The translations under genes and the position numbers were made by a program. A stretch of DNA of 42,910 nt from Myxococcales bacterium (lineage in GTDB: Bacteria; Myxococcota_A; UBA9042; GCA-2863065). The stretch is from positions 1 through 42,910 of the forward strand of contig JADMJS010000057.1 in NCBI GenBank assembly GCA_018780435.1. Direction: 5' to 3'. Below the pieces are notes generated by a model. The model did not search any database and was not told the origin of the DNA. It worked only from the letters and a program-made list of their open reading frames with translations. This document shows positions 25,290-34,387 of the stretch, piece by piece; within the stretch, counting starts at the first letter, position 1, and every line of letters begins with the position of its first letter.

Positions 25290-26207
25290 TTGGATCCCAT
25301 CACTTTCGACCAGCTCCACGTATTCCTGACCATCGTCGAGGCCGGTAGCTTCTCCGCCGCCGCTCGCCGGCTACGTCGTGCTCAGAGTGCAGTCAGCTAC
25401 GCCATCTCGAACCTCGAACGCCTGCTCAACCTCGAACTCTTCGACCGGTCGACCCGGACTCCGACGGTCACCGCCGTCGGTCGGGCGCTCATCCCCGATG
25501 CCCGTGCCGTCGTCGCCCATATTCGCGAGCTTGAGTCACACGCCCGCGCCCTCTCCGGTGGTCTCGAACCCCGAGTGGCTCTCGCTGTCGATGGGCTCTT
25601 CCCCGTGGAACCCATCCTTGAGTCCCTGTCCGCCTTCCGCGACCAGTTTCCACTTGTCCAGGTCGGTCTCTTTAGCGAGATGCTCGGCGGTGTCGTCCAC
25701 CATCTGGCGGAGGACCGCTGCGATTTCGGCATCTCCACGCCCTTCCTCACCGAAGCAGAGGGCTATTCGTGGACCTATCTGACCGACGTGGAGCTCATCC
25801 CGGTGGTCGCAAAAGACCACCCGCTCGCCTCTCTCGACCGCCCCGCGACGCACGCCGACCTCCACCGCCATACTCAGCTCGTCATCACGGATCGGACGCC
25901 CCTCACCGAGGGGCGCGACTTCGGCGTCATCTCCGGCGCAACGTGGCGCCTCGCTGATCTCCAGAGCAAGCTCGCGTGTCTCCGACAGGGGCTCGGGTGG
26001 GGCAACATGCCCCGGCACACGGTCGCGAGCGACCTTGAGAGCGGCCGACTCGTGATGTTGGCCATGGAGGGGCAAGAGCCGTCGTTCTTTGCCCCGATGG
26101 CGCTCGTCCACCGCCGTGGCTACCAGCCCGGACCGGCAGCCAACTGGCTGCTGGACCGACTGAAGCAGTCGATCGCACAGCACTGCCCCCCGCGGCGCCC
26201 CAGCTAG
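25290..26207 (+). CDS. LysR-family transcriptional regulator
   Basis: 305 residues, the usual length. The N-terminal winged helix-turn-helix is clear: FDQLHVFLTIVEAGSFSAAA, RRAQSAVSYAISNLER and LFDRSTRTPTVTAVG (about residues 5-63). An effector-binding domain of periplasmic-binding-protein type follows (about 90-295). The start is TTG at 25290, set by AGGAGGG about 7 nt upstream. LysR proteins often control a divergent neighbour, but here the upstream gene (AAA+ ATPase) runs in the same direction with only 38 nt between, so the two may be co-transcribed. The regulated target and the ligand cannot be told from the sequence. Confidence 0.95.
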   Translation: MDPITFDQLHVFLTIVEAGSFSAAARRLRRAQSAVSYAISNLERLLNLELFDRSTRTPTVTAVGRALIPDARAVVAHIRELESHARALSGGLEPRVALAVDGLFPVEPILESLSAFRDQFPLVQVGLFSEMLGGVVHHLAEDRCDFGISTPFLTEAEGYSWTYLTDVELIPVVAKDHPLASLDRPATHADLHRHTQLVITDRTPLTEGRDFGVISGATWRLADLQSKLACLRQGLGWGNMPRHTVASDLESGRLVMLAMEGQEPSFFAPMALVHRRGYQPGPAANWLLDRLKQSIAQHCPPRRPS

Positions 26208-26263
26208 CTGGCCACTCCCGTCGCCCGCACGAGTCGCGCACGCACCGTTGTCCACTCTGGCCG

Positions 26264-27850
26264 TTACCGCGGCGCTACGAGCGCGTGGAACGAGAAACGC
26301 CGAACGACGTCTTCGCTGTCCTCCCGACCCACGAGCACTAGGACCGGCGCGACCCCGTTCGAATAGATGGCTTCGACATCCGAGGCGTCGCGTAGGCCGA
26401 GCGGACCGAGGTCGGTCGGGGCCTTTCCGGGTAGCTGAACGACCACTCGGGTGGTGTCGCCGACGAGCTTCAACGTCACCATCACCGGTTCACCGCGGAG
26501 AACGGCGAAGTAGAGCGTGCTGTGTCGGCGAGTGGCTTCGAGGCACTCGGCTGGCGCGACTCCGTAGACCTTCGGCGATAACGACGAGACGGCGTCGCCG
26601 AAGAGCATGAACGCGTCCGTGCCTCGTCGGTAGAACAGAGTGCGGGTCGTCGTCCCGTGTACACGAACGCTGATCTCGTCGGTAGTCACGGTCCCAAGCA
26701 CGATCTCACCGCTGTCGGCCGCGAGACCCAAACAGCGATAGGGCCGCTCGAGCCACGCCACCGTGAGCGGCGGCGCGCGCCTCACGAGCGCGGCGGCGGT
26801 GAGCGACCCCGTGACCGAGGGCGCGGTCCCGACCACGGTGGGCCCCGGCGCTGGCGGCGCAACGCGGTGCACACTCGCCGCCGGGGGAGACGCGACGACC
26901 GCCGGGGGAGACGCGACGACGGCCGCAGGCGCCGGCTCAGGCCGCTTGGCCACTAGTGCCGGCGCGGGCCCTGCCGGCGTGGGAACGACGACGGCCGGTT
27001 TGAGAGAGAACAAAGGCTGAATGAAGTCGGGGAGCTCTGAGAGTTCGACTCTCGGCGCGGGCTCCGGGATCGGCGCCGGCTCCGGGATCGGCGCGGGCTC
27101 CGGGATCGGCGTGGGCTCCGGGATCGGCGCGGGCTCCGGGATCGGCGCGGGCTCCGGGATCGGGATCGGCGCCGGTGCCGGCTCGGGCGCGGCGAACGTC
27201 TCCTGAGGGTCACCGAGCTGATCGAGGAACGCGACGTCGACCAGCCTCTCGAGGCCGCGAGCGCCGTCTCGCTCGAGGAGGAAGAACACGAGCCGGACTT
27301 TCGGGTGAGGCACGACCTCAACGAGGCGCTCACTCTTGGATGGCGTTTTGTCTGGACCGGGCCAGCCCTTTCCGAGTGCGGAGGTGCCCGCGCGACGAGC
27401 CAACTTGAAGGCCCCACTCGCCACCGAGACAAGCACGTCCCCCCCTCGCGACGTGACCCGGACCGGCTCGCCCAAGACGGATCCGGAGAAGGCGCCGCCG
27501 CCGTCGGGCCTAAAGCGGGTACACGTCTCCAGGTCCAACTTGCCGAGGTGCATGTTGAGCTTCTCAAGCCGTTGTTCAAAGAAGGGCTGAGCGTCGCTCT
27601 CGGGGCGAAACCACATGAGGCGCCGCGAAGGACGGGGCGTCACCGACCAGTACTCGATCACCCACTGTCGAGGCCCCTCCGGGGGACTCCAAAGGGACTT
27701 GGTCACCATCCCAGGTCCACCTCGCCGAATCCCCATACACTCCGGCCCATGGAGCAGGTCGTCCTTCAGAATGAGGACGGGGTCGGCGGTGGAGGACAAG
27801 GGGAGCAGCGACAGGGCAAGGGCGACGACGACCACGCTGGAGGCGCGCAT
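26264..27850 (-). CDS. Exported protein with Pro-rich repeat linker
   Basis: 528 residues; not recognised. The ATG at 27850 gives a signal peptide (RASSVVVVALALSLLPL, cleavage near STA-DP). Two folded regions are joined by a rigid, Pro-rich linker. Region 1 (about 24-220) begins PVLILKDDLLHGPECM. The linker (about 225-370) carries six copies of a P-I-P-E-P-A unit and an A-S-P-P-A-V-V repeat. Region 2 (about 385-528) begins LTVAWLERPYRCLG. Both regions share a similar pattern: an early Cys, an R.. HSTLYF-like strand, then GEPV.VT. They may therefore be distant duplicates (GEPVRVT and GEPVMVT). It is probably periplasmic, the linker spanning a gap as in TonB-like proteins. No Shine-Dalgarno sequence decides the start; Met codons further upstream would hide the signal peptide. 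Confidence 0.68.
   Translation of the reverse strand: MRASSVVVVALALSLLPLSSTADPVLILKDDLLHGPECMGIRRGGPGMVTKSLWSPPEGPRQWVIEYWSVTPRPSRRLMWFRPESDAQPFFEQRLEKLNMHLGKLDLETCTRFRPDGGGAFSGSVLGEPVRVTSRGGDVLVSVASGAFKLARRAGTSALGKGWPGPDKTPSKSERLVEVVPHPKVRLVFFLLERDGARGLERLVDVAFLDQLGDPQETFAAPEPAPAPIPIPEPAPIPEPAPIPEPTPIPEPAPIPEPAPIPEPAPRVELSELPDFIQPLFSLKPAVVVPTPAGPAPALVAKRPEPAPAAVVASPPAVVASPPAASVHRVAPPAPGPTVVGTAPSVTGSLTAAALVRRAPPLTVAWLERPYRCLGLAADSGEIVLGTVTTDEISVRVHGTTTRTLFYRRGTDAFMLFGDAVSSLSPKVYGVAPAECLEATRRHSTLYFAVLRGEPVMVTLKLVGDTTRVVVQLPGKAPTDLGPLGLRDASDVEAIYSNGVAPVLVLVGREDSEDVVRRFSFHALVAPR
27061..27162. repeat. 18-bp in-frame tandem repeat encoding P-I-P-E-P-A
   Basis: The unit GCTCCGGGATCGGCGCGG is repeated about six times with few changes, inside the gene at 26264-27850 and in its reading frame on the minus strand. 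The last copy is interrupted by an extra CGGGAT. Copy number is likely to vary between strains. Confidence 0.9.
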
Positions 27851-28062
27851 GGAAAGGCACCGGGCTACACGAAGGGAGGGCGAAGCGTGAACCAGCATCG
27901 AAGGAAGTATCGGACGGGGCGCCGAAGGACTCAACGGATGAAATGGCCACCTGAACATCATCGACTCGGACGCACGAAGTGACGCGAACGACGCTTTACT
28001 CTGAGCCGGCCAACTACCAAGATCGGTGGATGTCGTCTCCGCTCCCTTCGCCTCCACTCTCG

Positions 28063-30693
28063 ATGCGCCCTCACGTAGCCGCCCACATCCATCGGATCGC
28101 CCTCCTAATCGCCGTCGCGATCGGCTGTGGGACGCCGGCGAGCGGACCCTCGGCTCTCTCGGGCGACACGGCTGACCTCGATGGCACGACGGTGCTCTCG
28201 GACGCGCCGGACGGCGTCGTGGACGGTGTCGACATCCAGTCCGAACGCGATTCCGAGGTCGCCGAGGGCGAGGAGACGAGCGCCTGCCCCCCCACGACCT
28301 GTATCGGCCTCCTGGACACCGAGTGCGTCGGCTCGGGCGGATACGCCGTCTGCACTAGCGACGAGGCCGGTTGCCTCGTGAGCGCGCCTTTCGTCCCCTG
28401 CGTGGACGGCCGTCAATGTGCCGCCGGTGGCTGCTTCGGCGGCTGCATCACGCCGGAGGTCATCGTGGTGCTCGACCGATCGGTGGTCATGAAGGGCGGC
28501 CCCTTCGCGGAGGCGTTTCTCGGTCTCAAGCGCGCGTTCGAGCGGCTCACGCCGGGCGTGCGGATCGGCCTCGTCCTCGCCCCCGGTGACGCGGCATGTG
28601 GCGTCGGCACGACCGTCAACGCCGCACTCTGGAGCCCCGAGGTCGATCATGCGGCGGCGCTCGTGAAGGCCATGAAAGACGCCGGTACGGCCGCGCCGGG
28701 CCCCGGCGATAACCTGCCCCTCGCCGCCGCCTTCGACAGCGCGACGGCGCTCCTCGGCGACCGAAACGAAGGCGAACACGTTGTGTGGGTGAGCGCCTCG
28801 GAGGGGCACTGCGGTGACGATGACGACGTCCTCGCGGCGCTCACCCGGCTCCGGGCTCGCGACGCCCGCGTCCACGTCCTGTGGCTCGGCGACGTCGCGG
28901 GGGCGCCACTCCCGACCCTCGTGGCATCGGGTGGCGGCGCTGGATCGGTTCGAATCACCCCGGACGACGCCTCCGTCACTCAGGCGCTCACGGACATCGC
29001 GGCCGACGCCGGCGCGTGCTGCATCGACCCCGACGGCGACGAGCGCGGCCTCTACTGTCTGAATGGGCTCGACTGCAACGAAGGGGACGCCGCGGCGTGG
29101 ACCTCGAACTGCGACGGCCGAGAGTGCGGCGATGACGGCTGCGGCAGCCTCTGCGGCACCTGCCCGGCGGTGAACGGCGGTTCATCGACGTGCATCGACC
29201 ATCAGTGCGTCGTCGATTGCGAGCCCGGCTTCCACGCCTGCGGCGACGTGTGTGTCGCGAGTGCGGAGGTGGCGCATTGCGCGGGCGCGTGTGCGCCCTG
29301 CCCCGTCCCGACCGGCGGGAGTGCGCTCTGCACCGAGAGTGGCTGCGAGGCGGCGTGCCCGGGTGGGACGCACCTCTGCGGTGACGCGTGCGTCGCGGAC
29401 GACGATTCGGCCCACTGCGGCACCTCGTGCGTGCCCTGCCCGAGCGGCGCGGACACGGTCGCCACCTGCACGGGGGGTCAATGTGGGCTGGCTTGCGCCG
29501 AGGCGGCCATCGTCTGCGAGGGCGCGTGCACGCCGTGTCCGACGGCCGGAGTCGTCGCGACGGGGTGCGCCGGCGCCCTCTGCGTCGCCACGAGCTGCGA
29601 CGCCGGCTTCGCCCCCTGTGATACCGGCTGCTGCGATCGCATCGACGAGGTGGTGTCGACGACAGCCGTCGCGACGGCGATGCCGACGGTCGCCGCCGTC
29701 TACCCCTCGCGCGTCGCCGTCGCGTGGAGTGAGTCTGACGGTGGTGGAGCCGCGCGCTTCGTCCTCGGCGACGTGGGGAAGCTCAGCGCAGGAGACGAGC
29801 TCGCCGAGACGCTCTACGAAGGCACGAAGCCGCTCGCGGGCGCCTACGCACGTGTGCACGTCGACCCTGCGGCGACCATCCGCGTCGCCTATCGGGCCGG
29901 AGAGGCCGCGGCAGCGGCGGAGATCGTCGTCGCCACACGCGGCGTCGACGGAACATGGACGCCCGAGAGCCTCGTAGACACCTTCGACGTCGTGCCCTAC
30001 ACCGGCGGCGACTTCGGGTTCACGGCCGCCCCCGGCGCCATCGCCGTCGCTTATGCGTCCCCGAGCCAGCTCGGGCTCGCCCGCAGCAACGGCCTCGCGG
30101 CCACGCAACAGGCCATCGCCGACGAGCCGGGCCAGGACTATGTCGACACGCCCGCGGTCCTCGTCGGCCAGGACGGGCTCATCCGGGTGCTGGCGGTCGA
30201 AGACGCCGACACCGTTATCCTCCTGACCGGCACGGATCAGTCCTATACCCGTCAGCAGATCGACGTCATTCAGAACGTCGGCCCTCACCGGCTCGACCTG
30301 GCTGAACGCAGCGACGGCACCGTGGGCTACTGCTGGCTCGACAACACCCTCGGCGGGCAGAAGGGCGTGCTCTTCGAAGAGGAGGCGGACGGCGGGAGCG
30401 CGCTCGAACCGGTCGTCGACCCCGAGGGGGAGGAGGCGTGTGAGCTCGTCTACGACGCCGCAGACGCGGCGATCCTGGCGTATCGCCGGCAAAACGGCAG
30501 TGTCGGGCTCGCGACCCGGCTCCCGGGGGGCGGCTGGTCCACCGGGACGGTCGCGTCCCCGAGCGTCTCGGGTCTGGGTCTGCGTTGGCCGGGCCTCGCC
30601 GTCCATCACGACGACGCGCTGAGTGTCGTCTATTGGGACAGTGGCGCGGGATCGGTACACCACGTCTACCTGCCGGGCGGAGCGCTCCCATGA
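28063..30693 (+). CDS. Lipoprotein with degenerate VWA-like domain, Cys-rich repeats and beta-rich C-terminus
   Basis: 876 residues from the ATG at 28063 (an ATG at 28030 is also possible). The signal peptide MRPHVAAHIHRIALLIAVAIGC ends in a lipobox-like AIGC. After an Asp-rich spacer, about 130-300 resembles a von Willebrand A domain: VIVVLDRSVVM, then GEHVVWVSASEG. The metal site is incomplete, with Asp138 and Ser140 present but Val142 in place of the second Ser of DxSxS. A Cys-rich part (about 310-525) includes CGDDGCGSLCGTC and repeats of the form CGDxCVxxxxxxHC. The C-terminal ~340 residues are beta-rich and Asp/Gly-rich, possibly a propeller. A surface binding or adhesion role is inferred. 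Its stop overlaps the aldehyde dehydrogenase start. Confidence 0.8.
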   Translation: MRPHVAAHIHRIALLIAVAIGCGTPASGPSALSGDTADLDGTTVLSDAPDGVVDGVDIQSERDSEVAEGEETSACPPTTCIGLLDTECVGSGGYAVCTSDEAGCLVSAPFVPCVDGRQCAAGGCFGGCITPEVIVVLDRSVVMKGGPFAEAFLGLKRAFERLTPGVRIGLVLAPGDAACGVGTTVNAALWSPEVDHAAALVKAMKDAGTAAPGPGDNLPLAAAFDSATALLGDRNEGEHVVWVSASEGHCGDDDDVLAALTRLRARDARVHVLWLGDVAGAPLPTLVASGGGAGSVRITPDDASVTQALTDIAADAGACCIDPDGDERGLYCLNGLDCNEGDAAAWTSNCDGRECGDDGCGSLCGTCPAVNGGSSTCIDHQCVVDCEPGFHACGDVCVASAEVAHCAGACAPCPVPTGGSALCTESGCEAACPGGTHLCGDACVADDDSAHCGTSCVPCPSGADTVATCTGGQCGLACAEAAIVCEGACTPCPTAGVVATGCAGALCVATSCDAGFAPCDTGCCDRIDEVVSTTAVATAMPTVAAVYPSRVAVAWSESDGGGAARFVLGDVGKLSAGDELAETLYEGTKPLAGAYARVHVDPAATIRVAYRAGEAAAAAEIVVATRGVDGTWTPESLVDTFDVVPYTGGDFGFTAAPGAIAVAYASPSQLGLARSNGLAATQQAIADEPGQDYVDTPAVLVGQDGLIRVLAVEDADTVILLTGTDQSYTRQQIDVIQNVGPHRLDLAERSDGTVGYCWLDNTLGGQKGVLFEEEADGGSALEPVVDPEGEEACELVYDAADAAILAYRRQNGSVGLATRLPGGGWSTGTVASPSVSGLGLRWPGLAVHHDDALSVVYWDSGAGSVHHVYLPGGALP

Positions 30694-32063
30694 ACGTCGA
30701 GAAGGTCCGTAGCCCCTGGGACGACAGCGTCGTCGGTGAGGTTCGAGTGACGGACGCGGTTGGGCTCGAGGTCGCCATGACGCGTGCCGTCGCCGCCTTC
30801 GAGGTCATGCGTCGGCTCCCGCGTCACGCACGCTCGGCCATCTTGCAGCGCGCCGCCGAGCTTGTGACCGAACGCGCCGACGCGCTCGCCGTGCAGGTCG
30901 TTCGAGAGTCCGGCAAGCCCCTTCGCTTCGCACGCGCCGAGGTCGCCCGCACCGCCTTCACGTTGAAGCTCGGCGCCAGCGAGTCACTCCGTTTCGGAGG
31001 CGACGAGGTTCCCATCGACGTCGATCCGCGCGGCGACGGCCGGCTCGGGCTATCTCGCTGGGTCCCTAAAGGCCCGATTGCGGCGTTCTCGCCGTTCAAC
31101 TTCCCGCTAAACCTCGTGGCCCACAAGCTGAGCCCCGCCATCGCGGTAGGGACCTCGGTCGTCCTCAAGGCGGCGCCTCAGAGCCCACTCTCGGCGTTCA
31201 CCCTCGCCGCCCTCTTGGCGGAGGCCGGCCTGCCGGACGGCGCCCTCGAGGTCGTGCATTGCCCGCCCGGGGTGGCGGAGGCGATGGTCCGGGACGAGCG
31301 CCTGAAAGTTCTGTCCTTCACGGGCTCCGATCGCGTCGGCTGGATGCTGAAGTCCATCGCCGGTCGCAAGTCGGTGCTCCTCGAGCTCGGCGGCAATGCC
31401 GCCTGCATCGTCGATGGGACGGCGGACCTCGACCGGGCCATCCCCGCCATCGCGCTCGGCGCCTTCGGTCAGGCAGGCCAAGTCTGCATCAAGGTGCAGC
31501 GCGTGATCGTCACCGAGGACGCCTGGGACGCCGTCCTCGAACGGCTCGTCGCCGCGACCCGGGCGCTGCCCTGCGGCGACCCGATGGACCCCGAGACCGT
31601 GGTGGGGCCGCTCATCGACGAGGGGCACGCGCGCCGTGTCGTGGACTGGGTACAGGACGCCGTCCAGCGGGGCGCGACGCTCCATTTCGGCGGCGAACGC
31701 CAGGGCACCCTCGTGAACCCGGCCGTCCTGTCGAACGTCGATCCGAGCTGCGCCCTCTACCGCGACGAGGTCTTTGGCCCCGCCCTCGTGGTCGAACGCG
31801 CGACGGACTTCGAGGACGCGCTCCGGCGCGCGAATCAAAGCCGCTACGGCCTGCAAGCCGGTGTCTTTACACGCGATCTCAGCCGCGCCCTGGCGGCATT
31901 CGACCGCCTCGACGTCGGCGGCGTCATCATCAACGACACGCCCACCTTCCGCGTCGACTCCATGCCCTATGGCGGCGTCAAAGACAGCGGCCTCGGCCGA
32001 GAAGGGGTCGCCTCGGCGATGCGCGAGCTGGCAGAGCCACGCCTCCTCGTGATGCGAGGCTGA
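30690..32063 (+). CDS. NAD(P)-dependent aldehyde dehydrogenase
   Basis: 457 residues. It oxidises an aldehyde to the acid with NAD(P)+. The catalytic pair is Glu232 (LELGGNAAC) and Cys266 (GQVCIKVQRV), 34 residues apart as in the family. FSPFNFPLNLVAHK is the cofactor-binding segment and FTGSDRVGW follows it. The end, FRVDSMPYGGVKDSGLGREG, is typical of the branch holding lactaldehyde, glyceraldehyde-3-phosphate (GapN-like) and phosphonoacetaldehyde dehydrogenases. The substrate is therefore uncertain. The ATG at 30690 overlaps the upstream stop (ATGA), with a GGAG sequence upstream, so translation may be coupled to the lipoprotein, an odd partner for a cytosolic enzyme. Its stop directly abuts the stop of the convergent EamA gene. 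Confidence 0.93.
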   Translation: MNVEKVRSPWDDSVVGEVRVTDAVGLEVAMTRAVAAFEVMRRLPRHARSAILQRAAELVTERADALAVQVVRESGKPLRFARAEVARTAFTLKLGASESLRFGGDEVPIDVDPRGDGRLGLSRWVPKGPIAAFSPFNFPLNLVAHKLSPAIAVGTSVVLKAAPQSPLSAFTLAALLAEAGLPDGALEVVHCPPGVAEAMVRDERLKVLSFTGSDRVGWMLKSIAGRKSVLLELGGNAACIVDGTADLDRAIPAIALGAFGQAGQVCIKVQRVIVTEDAWDAVLERLVAATRALPCGDPMDPETVVGPLIDEGHARRVVDWVQDAVQRGATLHFGGERQGTLVNPAVLSNVDPSCALYRDEVFGPALVVERATDFEDALRRANQSRYGLQAGVFTRDLSRALAAFDRLDVGGVIINDTPTFRVDSMPYGGVKDSGLGREGVASAMRELAEPRLLVMRG

Positions 32064-32996
32064 TTACAAGCGCAAGACGATGATCGCCACGGCCCCCGCG
32101 AGTGCCACAGCCGAACCGAGCGCGCGACGCGAGGTAATGACCTCCCCGAGCACGATGCGCGCGAGGACCAGCGTGAAGACCGTCGACATCTGATTGAGGA
32201 CGCTGACGACGGCCACGTCGCCGTACTTGAAGCCCCCGAGCCAGAGCAGCATCGAGATGTAGGTGCCGACGACCGACGCGGGCAGGAGCGCGCGCCGGAT
32301 ACGGCGGTCCGTGAAGGGTGCGAGCACGGAACGACCGTCGCGCCGGAACGCGGTCCAGCCGAGGAGCGCGAGGTTGCCGAACACGAGCCGCACGAAGGTC
32401 ACCTCGACGAGGTTTCCGCGCTCGAGCGGCTCTTTGGCGAGGATGATACCGACCGACATGAGCGCCATCGCGATGACGATGTACGCAACCCCCGTCCGTC
32501 GCCGCTTCCGGACCTCGGCGTCCGCCACGGACGTCGGGCCGCTCGCGCGCCGCTCCTTCGCCGCGTCCTCCGAACCGGCGACGACGAGGCCGACGAGGAC
32601 CAGACATGCCGCGAGGAGCACGGGCACACTCAACGTCTCACTGAGGAAGAGCCATGCCAGCAGCACCTGAAAGGGGGCGGCAACGAGCTCGATGATGGCC
32701 AGGAGCCCTGGCCCGATCCGCTCGAGCGAGGCGAATAGGAACGAGTCCGCGAGCGCGAGCCCGAGCGCGGCGCTAATCGCGAGCGCCCACCACTCGGCGG
32801 CGGGTCGGCTGAAATCGATCGGGATCTGCAGGATCACGAGCGTCGCGCCAAGGAGCAGCACGGCGACCGAGTTCTTGAAGAGGTTCACGCCAACGACCGA
32901 GACGTTACCGAGGTCGAGGGTCTTCTTGAACAGGATGACGGCGCAGGACCAGACGAAGGCGCAGCTCAGCGCCAGTAATTCACCGAGCAGTGGCAT
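32064..32996 (-). CDS. EamA-family (DMT superfamily) membrane transporter
   Basis: 310 residues with ten predicted membrane helices in two EamA repeats (about 3-140 and 170-309). They are joined by a charged cytoplasmic loop (EDAAKERRASG, EVRKRRRTG). The repeats show the usual pattern, such as LLALSCAFVWSCAVILFKK in the first and the helix ending in LGSAVALAGAVAIIVL in the second. Family members export amino acids, nucleosides or other small metabolites; the substrate here cannot be told. There is no zero-length gap problem: it ends immediately next to the aldehyde dehydrogenase stop, in convergent orientation. The neighbouring gene upstream on this strand (33095) is 98 nt away and could be co-transcribed. 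Confidence 0.94.
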   Translation of the reverse strand: MPLLGELLALSCAFVWSCAVILFKKTLDLGNVSVVGVNLFKNSVAVLLLGATLVILQIPIDFSRPAAEWWALAISAALGLALADSFLFASLERIGPGLLAIIELVAAPFQVLLAWLFLSETLSVPVLLAACLVLVGLVVAGSEDAAKERRASGPTSVADAEVRKRRRTGVAYIVIAMALMSVGIILAKEPLERGNLVEVTFVRLVFGNLALLGWTAFRRDGRSVLAPFTDRRIRRALLPASVVGTYISMLLWLGGFKYGDVAVVSVLNQMSTVFTLVLARIVLGEVITSRRALGSAVALAGAVAIIVLRL

Positions 32997-33094
32997 GGAG
33001 CCCGTCCCATAGCGACAGGCCGTGAAGCCGGGTCGGGACCGAGGGCCCAGGGGTCTCGGTCAGAGTGAACATCAGAGATCCGAAGGGGAGATGC

Positions 33095-34204
33095 CTACCA
33101 GGTCGGCCAGCAGACGTCCTTGAAGTAGCCGGGCTCCCCGAAGCGCTCCGCCCGCGAGCAGGTGAAGCCCGCGGCGCAGCCACCGTTCGCCGAGAAGAGC
33201 TTGACGTCACAACGGGGCATGCAGAAGCCGCCGGGGATACCGCTGAGCGAGGTGCCGAGATCCGCGCAGAAGGTCGCGGACGAGAACGGCGCGCTCGAGT
33301 CCGGGCAGTAGCGGTCGCAGGCCTGGGTGCAAAAGGCGGTCGCTCCGGCGCCAGCGAGACAGGTCCCGTCGAGGACGGCGCAGCCGCTGTCTTCCGAGCA
33401 GCTCCCGCCGATCCAGCGGTGGTTCGGGTTCTGCTGCAGCAAGGTGTTCGAGAAGCGCTGAAAGACGTTCCAGAACAGCCAGTTACCGCCCTTCCCTTCG
33501 AGGACCCACGGCGTGTAGGTATAGAGCGCCGCGGTCGCCTTGTTGGCCGGTCGAATCGAGAGGTTCTCGGAGGTCTTCTTGGGTGAGCCGACCTTCCAGC
33601 CGGACACCGTCTGACCACGGTTCGTGAGGTCGTCGAGGTAGCTACGGAAGACTCGACCCGCACATTCGATCTGCGGGACGAGGCCGAGCTGCCCGGCCGC
33701 GCAGCTCGGGTCGCCGTCGAGGCAGCCGCAGCCCATGGCGCGGTCGAGGAGGAACTTGTTCGGCGTCTTGTCGGCGGCCACGAGGCTCGCTTCCACCTGA
33801 AGCTTCACGACGAGCACGAGCGGGTTGATGCGATGGCGCGCCGCGATCTCGGCGATGTGGGTCGAGACCGGGATGCCCTCATGAACGGCGTCGGCGAGGA
33901 AGCTGCGGCGCCCGCTGTACGGGGTCTTCTCGAAGAAGGCCTGCATCATGGGGCCCGTGAGGTAACCCGAATCCTCGAAGAGCGCGTCTTCCACGAGCCG
34001 CGTGGCGTTGAAGACGGAGCCGTCGCCCTTGCCGGACTGGTCGACGAGGTCTTCCGGGTCCGGCGGCGGACGTGTTCCCGCGGCGAGCCCACCGGTCGTG
34101 TCGCCGATCTCCGTGCACGCCACCGCACCCACGAGGGCCGTGGCGCAGAAGAGGACGGTCGAGAGCGCCTTCGAGGCAGTCGAGAAACGAGCGGGCTTGA
34201 GCAT
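33095..34204 (-). CDS. Lipoprotein with lysozyme-like (muramidase-like) segment and Cys-rich tail
   Basis: 369 residues. The ATG at 34204 starts a signal peptide ending in the lipobox VAC (Cys about 30). A Pro/Asp/Gly linker follows. About 70-255 looks like a lysozyme-fold domain: HRINPLVLVVKLQVEASLV, where Glu138 stands where lytic enzymes place the acid. It is followed by GQLGLVPQIECAGRVF and NKATAALYTYTPWV, then NWLFWNVFQRF. The last motif occurs in other secreted proteins with putative murein-hydrolase domains, so peptidoglycan cleavage is plausible but not proven. The C-terminal ~100 residues hold many cysteines (SCSEDSGC, ACDRYCPD) and are probably a disulphide-bonded binding module. 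A longer open frame (to 35404) is a shadow of the SNF2 gene. Confidence 0.75.
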   Translation of the reverse strand: MLKPARFSTASKALSTVLFCATALVGAVACTEIGDTTGGLAAGTRPPPDPEDLVDQSGKGDGSVFNATRLVEDALFEDSGYLTGPMMQAFFEKTPYSGRRSFLADAVHEGIPVSTHIAEIAARHRINPLVLVVKLQVEASLVAADKTPNKFLLDRAMGCGCLDGDPSCAAGQLGLVPQIECAGRVFRSYLDDLTNRGQTVSGWKVGSPKKTSENLSIRPANKATAALYTYTPWVLEGKGGNWLFWNVFQRFSNTLLQQNPNHRWIGGSCSEDSGCAVLDGTCLAGAGATAFCTQACDRYCPDSSAPFSSATFCADLGTSLSGIPGGFCMPRCDVKLFSANGGCAAGFTCSRAERFGEPGYFKDVCWPTW

Positions 34205-34387
34205 GGCGGAAGTGGTAACACGCCCGCAATCATTGTCCAGCCGTAGACCTGGAGTTTCTCTCGCCTGGCGACCCCGTCGTCCCGCGTGACAAGTCCGGGC
34301 AGACCGGCTATCCCGCCGCACCGGGCCCGAGCGCCCCCCACACCTCCGTCCTCGTGACGCCGCCTCAGCCCCGCGATCGAGCCACTC

